The notes under the pieces are model-generated. The model did not search any database. It had not been told where the DNA came from and saw nothing but the letters and a program-made list of their open reading frames with translations. Positions 1-6,081 of a stretch of 7,151 nucleotides of DNA are shown here, one piece after another. This DNA comes from Spirochaetota bacterium (GTDB lineage: Bacteria; Spirochaetota; UBA4802; UBA5550). Both the position numbers and the translations under genes were made by a program. Each line of letters opens with the position of its first letter. The stretch's first letter is position 1. The stretch is taken from positions 1-7,151 of the forward strand of contig JAKJGD010000101.1 of NCBI GenBank assembly GCA_022704585.1, written 5' to 3'.

Positions 1-414
1 CGCCTCAGGAAGCGGGGCCTGCGCCACCTGGTGAAGTCCCGGGTGGAAACGCCCGCACCGGTCCACCCGGAGGACGTGGAGATAATCAGGGGAGGCAGCG
101 CGCTCGCGGCGACGTCCGCGGGAGGCTCAAAGTGGCTCCGCCTGATCGAGCAGTGGCTCGCGGCGGAGCGGGGTACGGGCGGGAAAAACATGCCCAACAT
201 CTTCGACGTGATAGCCCAATCGGTCGACATCATGGAATACATCAATACCGCGCTCATGCTGAAGTACGATTCCCCCACGGTCCTCGTCGAGCCGAACGTG
301 ACGGACGTGTCGACCCTGAATTTCGCGGACGCGGGCAAGATCATGTACGAGGGCTACCTGGCCTGCTCCCGCGTGAAGGGCCAGCTGACCCGGAAGATCA
401 AGGCATGGGTATGA
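1..414 (+). CDS. Patatin-like phospholipase family protein, C-terminal fragment
   Basis: The reading frame is open from the first base to the TGA at 412-414, so the gene starts outside the window and 137 C-terminal residues are visible. The GTG at 31 is an internal codon and not a credible start. The fragment resembles the tail of bacterial RssA/NTE-type patatin-like proteins. An amphipathic helix (NIFDVIAQSVDIM, fragment residues 66-78) is followed by a strand (VLVEPNV, about 94-100) and then by LNFADAGKIMYEGYLA (about 106-121), which matches the family's usual 'aDvvI.P.v......F....elie.Gy.A' ending. Family members are serine lipases or acyl hydrolases with a Ser-Asp dyad, but the GxSxG serine and the catalytic Asp lie upstream, so activity cannot be judged here. 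ligA begins 31 bp downstream on the same strand with no terminator between, which suggests one transcript. The assignment rests on pattern recognition of the tail only. Confidence 0.72.
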   Translation, partial: RLRKRGLRHLVKSRVETPAPVHPEDVEIIRGGSALAATSAGGSKWLRLIEQWLAAERGTGGKNMPNIFDVIAQSVDIMEYINTALMLKYDSPTVLVEPNVTDVSTLNFADAGKIMYEGYLACSRVKGQLTRKIKAWV

Positions 415-445
415 GAGGAGCGGCACGGGGCAGGATACCTGAACG

Positions 446-2458
446 ATGACCAGAAAAGAAGACATCAGAAAACGTTACGATGAGCTGTGCGACCTGATAC
501 ACAGTTACAACCGCCATTACTATGACCTTGATACGCCGCTGGTGGACGACGCCGAATATGACCGGCTCATGCTCGAGCTCGTCGACCTCGAACAGAAGAA
601 CCCGGGCATACGCCGGGAAGACTCGCCCGCCGCGCTGGTCGGCGGGTTCGTGTCCCCCGCCTTCTCGGAGGCGCCCCACGACCCGCCCATGCTCTCACTG
701 GGCAATATCTTCAGCGGGGATGAGCTTGATGACTTCGACGCGCGGTGCCGGAAGGCGGCGGGCGGCGGGGAGGATATCCTCTACTCCATGGAGCTCAAGT
801 ACGACGGACTCGCGATCGAGGCGGTGTACGAGAAGGGCCGCTTCGTCAAAGGGTCCACGCGCGGCAACGGAAACGTGGGCGAGGACGTGACGCGCAACAT
901 GGCCACCGTCCGCGCCGTGCCGTCCTCCCTCGCGCAGCCGTACCCGGACTACCTCTCTGTGCGCGGCGAGGTGTACATGAAGCTCGAGGGTTTCGAGAAG
1001 CTCAACGCGGAGCGCGCGGCCGTGGACGAGCCGGTTTTCGCCAATCCGCGGAACGCGGCCGCCGGCTCGCTCCGGCAGCTCGACCCGGCGGTGACCGCGT
1101 CGCGCCCTCTCGATGCGGTTTTCTACGCGCTCGGCAGGGTCTCGGACGACATGCCGATAGCCGACCAGAAGGCGCTTTTCGATACGCTGCCCCGGCTCGG
1201 CATTCCCGTGAGCGGGGAGGCCCGGGTGGGGGCGATCGGCGCGGTCCGGGACTTTTATGCGCACTGGCTGGAGAACCGGCACGCGCTCGACTTCGACATT
1301 GACGGCGTGGTGGTCAAGGTGAACGACTTCTCCCTGCGGGAGCGGATGGGCGCCACGAGCAAGGCCCCCCGCTGGGCCGTGGCCTGGAAATTCCCCGCGC
1401 GCGAGGCGGTCACGGTGCTGGAATCGGTCGACTGCCAGGTCGGGCGCACTGGCATCGTCACGCCGGTGGCGAACCTGCACCCCATAAACATCGGCGGTGT
1501 GATCGTGAAGCGCGCCACCCTCCATAACTTCAACGAGGTCAAGCGGCTGAACGCGCGCATCGGAGACACGGTGAAGGTGATCCGCTCCGGCGACGTGATC
1601 CCCAAGGTGATCGAGGTGACGGCGCACGCCGGCGGTGCGGCGATCGAGCCTCCGGCGGCCTGCCCGTCGTGCGGCGAACCGCTCCGGCAGGAGGACATCT
1701 ACGTCCGCTGCGTCAATCCCGGGTGCGGTGCAAAGCTGCTGGAGGGGCTCAACTTCTTCGTGTCGAAGGACGGCATGGACATCGAGTACGTGGGGCCCGA
1801 GCTGGTCGCGCGGCTCCATGCCGCCGGGCGGCTCAACACGGTCGCGGATTTCTACAAGATTACCAAAGAAACGCTCCTGGACCTGGAACGGATTGGCGAC
1901 AGGCTCGCGGACAAGATACTGGAGTCGATCAACGCGCGGCGTCGAGTGCCGCTTTCGCGCTTTTTACGGGCGTTGGGCATCAGGAACGTGGGCGGATATG
2001 TGGCCGATTTGGTGGCGGGGCATGCCGGGAGCCTGCAGAACCTGCTGAACATGTCATACGATGAACTGCAACGTTTATGGAAAATGGACAAATCGAATAA
2101 GATCGCAGGCTCAATTTATGAATATCTGCATGATGATGATGCTATCAATGTAATACAGGACATGCTCGCCGCCGGGCTCGTCGTGGAGGACGAAAAGGTG
2201 GAGCGGGCGCCGGACAGCCCTGTGAAGGGAAAGACCTTCGTGGTCACCGGCACTCTCTCCCGCTTCAGCCGGCAGGAGGCCGAGGCGCTCATCAAGCGGC
2301 TGGGGGGCAGGGCGGCCGGGTCCGTGAGCGGGAAGACCGACTACGTTCTGGCCGGCGAATCGCCGGGCTCGAAGCTTGACAGGGCGCGCGAGCTGGGCGT
2401 GAATGTCATAGATGAAAACGAATTCATACGCATGACGGGCGAGGGGGGACATGAATAG
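446..2458 (+). CDS. ligA: NAD-dependent DNA ligase LigA
   Basis: This 670-residue protein has the normal family length and seals nicks in duplex DNA using NAD+ during replication and repair in the cytoplasm. Domain Ia (NMN binding) has HYYDLDTP...DDAEYDRL at residues 24-41. The adenylation domain has the KYDG motif with nucleophile Lys118, followed by SVRGEVYMK (171-179), PRNAAAGSLRQLD (201-213), DIDGVVVKVN (284-293) and the motif V lysine in WAVAWKFP (310-317). An OB fold follows. The Cys4 zinc finger uses C406, C409, C422 and C427. Helix-hairpin-helix repeats span about 475-570 and a BRCT domain about 593-670. ATG446 is the first possible start, because an in-frame TGA lies at 440-442; a GGGGCAGGA stretch (427-435) sits about 10 nt upstream. 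One oddity is that the last helix-hairpin-helix (around 545-556) reads KMDKSNK where a GIG-type hairpin is expected, and the DNA there is locally AT-rich. The 3' end overlaps lnt by 8 bp. Confidence 0.98.
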   Translation: MTRKEDIRKRYDELCDLIHSYNRHYYDLDTPLVDDAEYDRLMLELVDLEQKNPGIRREDSPAALVGGFVSPAFSEAPHDPPMLSLGNIFSGDELDDFDARCRKAAGGGEDILYSMELKYDGLAIEAVYEKGRFVKGSTRGNGNVGEDVTRNMATVRAVPSSLAQPYPDYLSVRGEVYMKLEGFEKLNAERAAVDEPVFANPRNAAAGSLRQLDPAVTASRPLDAVFYALGRVSDDMPIADQKALFDTLPRLGIPVSGEARVGAIGAVRDFYAHWLENRHALDFDIDGVVVKVNDFSLRERMGATSKAPRWAVAWKFPAREAVTVLESVDCQVGRTGIVTPVANLHPINIGGVIVKRATLHNFNEVKRLNARIGDTVKVIRSGDVIPKVIEVTAHAGGAAIEPPAACPSCGEPLRQEDIYVRCVNPGCGAKLLEGLNFFVSKDGMDIEYVGPELVARLHAAGRLNTVADFYKITKETLLDLERIGDRLADKILESINARRRVPLSRFLRALGIRNVGGYVADLVAGHAGSLQNLLNMSYDELQRLWKMDKSNKIAGSIYEYLHDDDAINVIQDMLAAGLVVEDEKVERAPDSPVKGKTFVVTGTLSRFSRQEAEALIKRLGGRAAGSVSGKTDYVLAGESPGSKLDRARELGVNVIDENEFIRMTGEGGHE

Positions 2459-4064
2459 GATCAGGGAATTCTGCACCAAGCACTACTATCTTTTGACATC
2501 GGTACTCATGTTCATGTCGTTCCCGTCATACGATGTCTGGTTCCTCAAGGCATTTCCCTTCTTCGCCTGGATCGCCCTGGCGCCGGTCTTCATCTATGTC
2601 CGGGACAAAAAGCCCCGGGAGGTCTATCTCTCCGCGTTCCTGGCCGGCCTGCTCGGGAATTTCCTCGCGTACGAATGGATCGGGAATTTCGGCGCCGCGG
2701 TGACCGGCGGGTATGCGGTCATTCTCGGATTCCTGATGCCGAGCCTCTCGGTATTCTTCGCGCTGAAGATATTCGCGGCAGAGATGATCGCGCGGCGTTT
2801 TGAGAAGCTGCGCCCGCTCGTGTTCCCGGCGGTCTGGCTTTTCGTGGACTGGATCCAGACCATCGGGTTCCTGGCATACCCGCTCCCCAACTGGGCGTAC
2901 TCCCAGTACCCGTTCACTCCCTTTATACAGATGGCGTCGCTCACCGGCATCATGGGCATCACCTTCGTCATCGTGCTCGTGAATTACCTGCTGGCGGAGC
3001 TCGTCCGTGCGGGGGGCTTACGCGCAGCGCCGGTTCGCGGCATCCTCCGGATGAAGGAGGCGCGTCTCCTGGGCATCGCGCTGGCCTTCGTCGCGGCAAT
3101 GACCGCGTACGGCGCCGCGGTGATGGCGCTCAACACCGGGGCCGGGAAGAGCGGCCTCCGCGTCGCCATGGTGCAGTCCTGCATTTCACCCTGGGAGAAC
3201 TGGAGCGAGAACCGCTTCTCCTACCTCGCGGAGCTCAAACGCTACACCGGGAAAGCTATGGGGGACCGGCCCGACCTGGTCATCTGGTCGGAGTCCGCCA
3301 CGCTTGAGACCATCTCGTACGATTACGAGCAGGGCATGCTGAACGAGTTCGACCAGGAGGTGCTGGCGCTGGCGCGGCAGAACGAGCGGCCCCTCCTTAC
3401 CGGCGAGATCGGCGTGGTCGAGGATTATTCGGACATCATACTCAGACGGTACCCGCAGAACAACGCGGTGCTCATCAACGCCGGGGGCGAGGTCGTGGGG
3501 AGCTACGCGAAGATACACCTGGTCCCGTTCGGGGAATGGTTTCCCTACGAGAAGTGGCTCGGCTTCGTGAAGCGGATCACCGAAAGCATGGGCGGCTCGA
3601 GCTTCGTGCCGGGCGACAAGCCAAAGGTGTTCGAGGTGGGCGGCAGGAAGTTCGGGGTCCTGATCTGCTACGAGGGGATCTCCCAGCGGCTCTGCCGCAC
3701 GTACCGAGCCATGGGCGCCGAGTATTTCGTAAACATCACGAACGACGGGTGGACCGACACCTTCCGCGGCCACATGCAGCACTTTTCCGCGTCAAAGTTC
3801 AGGGCCGTTGAGAACGGCATCTGGTACCTGCGGGCCGGCAACACCGGCTACACCGCGTTCATTGATCCCTACGGAAGGATACGCAAGTCGATCCCCATTT
3901 TAAAGAAGGGCTTTCTCGTCGACGAGATAGATTTTTCGCTCAACCACCGGACTCTCTACGCGCTGATCGGCGACCTGTTCCTCTACCTGGCCATGGCGTT
4001 TGTTATCGCCCTTGCCGGTATCATGGTGTTCGAGAAGGTCCGCTCCTCTGCCGTAAAAAAGTGA
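2451..4064 (+). CDS. lnt: Apolipoprotein N-acyltransferase Lnt
   Basis: Lnt is an inner-membrane enzyme that transfers a third acyl chain from a phospholipid to the N-terminal cysteine of diacylated lipoproteins, the last step of lipoprotein maturation in diderms. The 537 residues start with hydrophobic segments at about 12-50, 60-108, 123-140, 158-183 and 205-226. A periplasmic nitrilase-fold domain follows (about 236-495), and a final membrane helix lies at about 505-527. The triad expected from E. coli Lnt is present: Glu281 in LVIWSES, Lys354 in YAKIHLVPFGEW and Cys406 in VLICYEG. FGEW also carries the conserved second Glu (362). NITNDGW (428-434) and RAVENG...RAGNTG are further family blocks. 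The usual WPE around the first Glu is WSE here. The start ATG lies inside ligA (8-bp overlap, ATGAATAG), with a GAGGGGGG run at 2441-2448 as ribosome binding site, so translational coupling is likely. Upstream patatin and Lnt both act on phospholipids or acyl chains. Confidence 0.96.
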   Translation: MNRIREFCTKHYYLLTSVLMFMSFPSYDVWFLKAFPFFAWIALAPVFIYVRDKKPREVYLSAFLAGLLGNFLAYEWIGNFGAAVTGGYAVILGFLMPSLSVFFALKIFAAEMIARRFEKLRPLVFPAVWLFVDWIQTIGFLAYPLPNWAYSQYPFTPFIQMASLTGIMGITFVIVLVNYLLAELVRAGGLRAAPVRGILRMKEARLLGIALAFVAAMTAYGAAVMALNTGAGKSGLRVAMVQSCISPWENWSENRFSYLAELKRYTGKAMGDRPDLVIWSESATLETISYDYEQGMLNEFDQEVLALARQNERPLLTGEIGVVEDYSDIILRRYPQNNAVLINAGGEVVGSYAKIHLVPFGEWFPYEKWLGFVKRITESMGGSSFVPGDKPKVFEVGGRKFGVLICYEGISQRLCRTYRAMGAEYFVNITNDGWTDTFRGHMQHFSASKFRAVENGIWYLRAGNTGYTAFIDPYGRIRKSIPILKKGFLVDEIDFSLNHRTLYALIGDLFLYLAMAFVIALAGIMVFEKVRSSAVKK

Positions 4065-4070
4065 TAATGA
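4062..4070 (+). other. Three consecutive in-frame stop codons ending lnt
   Basis: The lnt frame ends TGA-TAA-TGA, so any readthrough of the first stop would meet two more at once. No convincing stem-loop plus T-run follows, so transcript termination after lnt is not explained by an obvious intrinsic terminator. Confidence 0.9.
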
Positions 4071-4168
4071 GCCGCTGGCAGCTGTTTTAGCACCCGCAAA
4101 TAAGGACAACATTGTAACCCTTGCAGGCAGGTGGTTATCTGCACTCCAGGGTCAGAGCAACCTTCCGG

Positions 4169-4203
4169 CCGATAGTTATCGGTAGTCGCGTGGATAGTTA
4201 TCG
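4169..4203. repeat. Direct repeat GATAGTTATCG x2, operator-like
   Basis: GATAGTTATCG occurs exactly at 4171-4181 and again at 4193-4203, a 22-bp period or about two helical turns. The first copy sits inside a perfect inverted repeat CCGATA-GT-TATCGG (4169-4182). The second keeps GATA-GT-TATC (4193-4202). Two near-palindromes on the same DNA face are typical of cooperative dimer binding. If the extended -10 at 4236-4241 is used, the sites would be centred near -72 and -50, a position suited to an activator. No regulator gene is visible in the window. Confidence 0.5.
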
Positions 4204-4210
4204 CCATTCT

Positions 4211-4241
4211 TTCATTACTTACAGCCCCCTTATGCTATAAT
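4211..4241 (+). promoter_or_regulatory. Candidate extended -10 promoter for the aldehyde dehydrogenase
   Basis: TGCTATAAT at 4233-4241 is a perfect extended -10 element (TG-n-TATAAT, hexamer at 4236-4241). The -35 area (TTCATTAC, 4211-4218) matches poorly, which an extended -10 can tolerate. Transcription would start near 4248 and give an AT-rich leader of about 215 nt before the ATG at 4465. The paired GATAGTTATCG sites lie just upstream. The A/T-rich setting raises the chance of a coincidental match. Confidence 0.45.
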
Positions 4242-4341
4242 TAAAATAAACAAAATAATAAAAATATTACAAAAAAATAAAATTTAAATGTTATATTTTG
4301 TAATTAATTGTAATAATAAGTAAAAATTAGTAATAATTTTC

Positions 4342-4370
4342 TTGAAATTATAAGAGTCCAATATATAGAT
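4342..4370 (+). promoter_or_regulatory. Candidate sigma70-type promoter, proximal to the aldehyde dehydrogenase
   Basis: TTGAAA at 4342-4347 is followed after 16 bp by TATAGA (4364-4369). Both are fair matches to -35 and -10 consensus boxes with acceptable spacing. The start point would fall near 4376, right before a GATAAC motif (4379-4384) and the inverted repeat at 4394-4412, where a bound repressor would block initiation or early elongation. It may be an alternative to the upstream extended -10 promoter or act together with it. Confidence 0.4.
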
Positions 4371-4393
4371 ACTGCCCAGATAACAATTGGACA

Positions 4394-4412
4394 TTATCCA
4401 ACCGCCGGATAA
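4394..4412. repeat. Inverted repeat TTATCC-N7-GGATAA, operator-like
   Basis: Perfect 6-bp arms (4394-4399 and 4407-4412) flank a 7-bp centre. The arms share the TTATC/GATAA core found repeatedly upstream at 4134, 4175, 4197 and 4379. This supports a common DNA-binding protein more than an RNA hairpin, since the stem would be weak. It lies downstream of both promoter candidates. Confidence 0.4.
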
Positions 4413-4413
4413 C

Positions 4414-4428
4414 CGCGGAAAGTCCGCG
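4414..4428 (+). repeat. Short hairpin CGCGGA-AAG-TCCGCG in the leader
   Basis: Perfect 6-bp GC-rich arms (4414-4419 and 4423-4428) surround a 3-nt centre, 27 bp before the GGAGGG ribosome binding site. As RNA it could form a compact hairpin in the leader; as DNA it could be an operator. No T-run follows, so it is not a standard terminator. Confidence 0.4.
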
Positions 4429-4464
4429 AGCTGAAAAATTATACATGCAACATGTGGAGGGACG

Positions 4465-6078
4465 ATGAACGTTAAACTGAGCAAACGTAATGATAAAAAA
4501 TCGAAAAATGCGGGAACGCAGAAAACTCTCTGCTATAATCCCGGCACGGGTGAAAAGCTGGCTGAATACCCTGTCAATACCACCGAAGATGTTCGGATCG
4601 CGGTAAAGAAAGCGCGAAGCGCGCAGGTAACCTGGGCTGCAATGCCGATCAAAAAACGCGTGAAACACATGCTTAAAATTCGCGCGCATATTATTTCAAA
4701 TATAGACCGTATCTCCGAGATTATTTCCAGGGACAACGGCAAAACGCGGGCTGATGCGCTTATTGCCGAAGTGGTCCCCTCGACCATGGCCATTTCCTTC
4801 TACTGCCGCAAGGCCGCCTCGTTTCTGAAAGACAGGAAGCTGCCGCTCGGTAACATCGCCTTTATCAACAAGAGAAGCAGGGTCGCCCGCGTGCCCTTCG
4901 GCGTGGTCGGGATCATCTCGCCCTGGAATTATCCGTTTGCAATACCGTTCTCCGAGGTAATCATGGCGCTCCTTGCCGGCAATGCCGTCATCCTGAAAGC
5001 GGCATCCGAGACGCAGGTGGTCGGACACGCACTGAAGGAATGTATCGAGGCCGCAGGCCTGCCGGACGGAGTGTTCACCTACCTGAATCTTCCCGGGAGC
5101 GTGGCCGGCGACGCGTTGCTCGAATCCGGTGTGGACAAGCTTTTCTTCACCGGATCGGTGCCGGTCGGCAAATACCTGATGAAAAAGGCGTCTGAGACCC
5201 TCACGCCGGTATCGCTCGAGCTGGGCGGTAACGACCCAATGATCGTATGCGATGATGCCGACCTTAAAAGAGCGGCCGCCGGAGCCGTGTGGGCCGGGCT
5301 TCAGAACGCCGGGCAGTCATGCGGCGGGGTCGAGCGGATCTATGTGGACCGGAAGGTCTACTTCCCCTTCCTGGCGCTCCTGAAAGAGGCGGTCGAGAAG
5401 CTGCGCGTCGGGTATGACACCGGCCACAATATGGACATCGGCGCCATGACGACCCGTCGCCAGATGGATACCGTGCGTTCGCATATCGATGATGCGCTCA
5501 GGAAGGGGGCCATCATTTTCGCGCAGTCGAAGTGCCCGGCAGGCGACGCGGGGCAGTTTTTGCCGTGCACGGTCCTGACCGAGGTCAACCACGCAATGCT
5601 TGTCATGAAGGACGAGACTTTCGGGCCGGTACTCGGCGTCATGCCCTATGACAATATGGAAGAAGCGGTAGCTCTCGCCAATGACTCATACCTGGGGCTT
5701 ACCGGATCGGTATGGTCGAAGGACAGGAAGAAGGCGATGCGCATCGGAAGGCGGATCCAGGCCGGCGCGATCACCATAAACGACCACCTGATGAGCCACG
5801 GCCTGCCGGAAACTCCCTGGGGCGGTTTCAAGCAGTCGGCTATCGGCAGGTCGCACGGCGATATCGGATTCGCGGAGATGACACAGCCACAGGTCATTGT
5901 GAACGACGTGCTGCCGTTTGCGCGGAAAAACATGTGGTGGCAACCATTCAGCGTGAATATCTACAATGGACTGAAGGGGCTTTCAGAGATGCTCTATTCC
6001 AAAAACCCGTTCCTGCGTTTACGGGGGGCGGCGCTGCTGGTCAGGGTGTTTCCAAGGACGTTTAAATCGGACCTGTAA
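4465..6078 (+). CDS. Aldehyde dehydrogenase family protein (BADH/SSADH/diapolycopene-dialdehyde type)
   Basis: This 537-residue NAD(P)+-dependent enzyme oxidises an aldehyde to a carboxylate. The full ALDH active site is visible: Asn155 in SPWNYPF, Lys178 in ILKAASE (usually KPSE), Glu252 in LELGGNDP, catalytic Cys286 in NAGQSCGGVERIYV, and Glu385 in DETFGPV. The GQ-x-C-x-x-VER form and NDHLMSHGLPETPWGGFKQS (439-458) recall the group containing diapolycopene-dialdehyde dehydrogenase and plant ALDH22. The substrate cannot be read from sequence. ATG4465 follows GGAGGG at a usual distance. The N-terminus is rich in Lys and Arg (1-20). About 50 residues after the catalytic core are hydrophobic and basic (from about 488, including WW, PFLRLRGAALLVRVFP), longer than minimal ALDHs, and may contact a membrane. 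G+C is only about 42% over 4471-4560 and rises further in, unlike ligA and lnt, hinting at different ancestry. The gene stands alone on its strand. Confidence 0.93.
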   Translation: MNVKLSKRNDKKSKNAGTQKTLCYNPGTGEKLAEYPVNTTEDVRIAVKKARSAQVTWAAMPIKKRVKHMLKIRAHIISNIDRISEIISRDNGKTRADALIAEVVPSTMAISFYCRKAASFLKDRKLPLGNIAFINKRSRVARVPFGVVGIISPWNYPFAIPFSEVIMALLAGNAVILKAASETQVVGHALKECIEAAGLPDGVFTYLNLPGSVAGDALLESGVDKLFFTGSVPVGKYLMKKASETLTPVSLELGGNDPMIVCDDADLKRAAAGAVWAGLQNAGQSCGGVERIYVDRKVYFPFLALLKEAVEKLRVGYDTGHNMDIGAMTTRRQMDTVRSHIDDALRKGAIIFAQSKCPAGDAGQFLPCTVLTEVNHAMLVMKDETFGPVLGVMPYDNMEEAVALANDSYLGLTGSVWSKDRKKAMRIGRRIQAGAITINDHLMSHGLPETPWGGFKQSAIGRSHGDIGFAEMTQPQVIVNDVLPFARKNMWWQPFSVNIYNGLKGLSEMLYSKNPFLRLRGAALLVRVFPRTFKSDL

Positions 6079-6081
6079 TTC

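Larger units (their letters stand above)
4065..4464. promoter_or_regulatory. 400-bp non-coding regulatory region with an extremely AT-rich core
   Basis: There is no credible gene here: open frames are short, antisense, and without recognisable protein features. The first 165 bp have mixed composition and carry three GTTATC motifs. Bases 4231-4370 contain only about 16 G or C in 140 (about 11%), falling to about 7% in 4241-4340, against roughly 63% in nearby coding DNA. The last 90 bp return to mixed composition, with two inverted repeats and the ribosome binding site GGAGGG at 4456-4461 for the aldehyde dehydrogenase. DNA this AT-rich upstream of a gene often acts as an UP-element, a curved segment, or a target of xenogeneic silencers. 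Which applies here is inference. Confidence 0.7.

Noticed and set aside
695..1819. A 374-codon open frame on the minus strand inside ligA
   Set aside because: It is the antisense shadow of a GC-rich gene: rich in Arg, His, Val and Leu, with no recognisable motifs, while the plus strand encodes a complete LigA.
3186..3782. A 198-codon minus-strand open frame inside lnt
   Set aside because: It overlaps the nitrilase domain of Lnt completely and shows no family signature of its own.
4068..4090. Possible terminator after lnt (GCCGCTGGCAGCTG followed by TTTT)
   Set aside because: The arms pair only with a mismatch and leave a loop too small to form.
4122..4143. Possible hairpin TGCAG...CTGCA downstream of lnt
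   Set aside because: It has only 5-bp arms with a 12-nt loop and no T-run, which is weak and likely coincidental.
3983..4207. A 74-codon minus-strand open frame spanning the lnt end
   Set aside because: Half of it is antisense to Lnt and the remainder covers the repeat motifs; there are no protein features and no promoter.
4284..4484. A 66-codon minus-strand open frame over the AT-rich region
   Set aside because: Its composition is that of translated A/T-rich DNA, it lacks a clear ribosome binding site, and it runs into the dehydrogenase start region.
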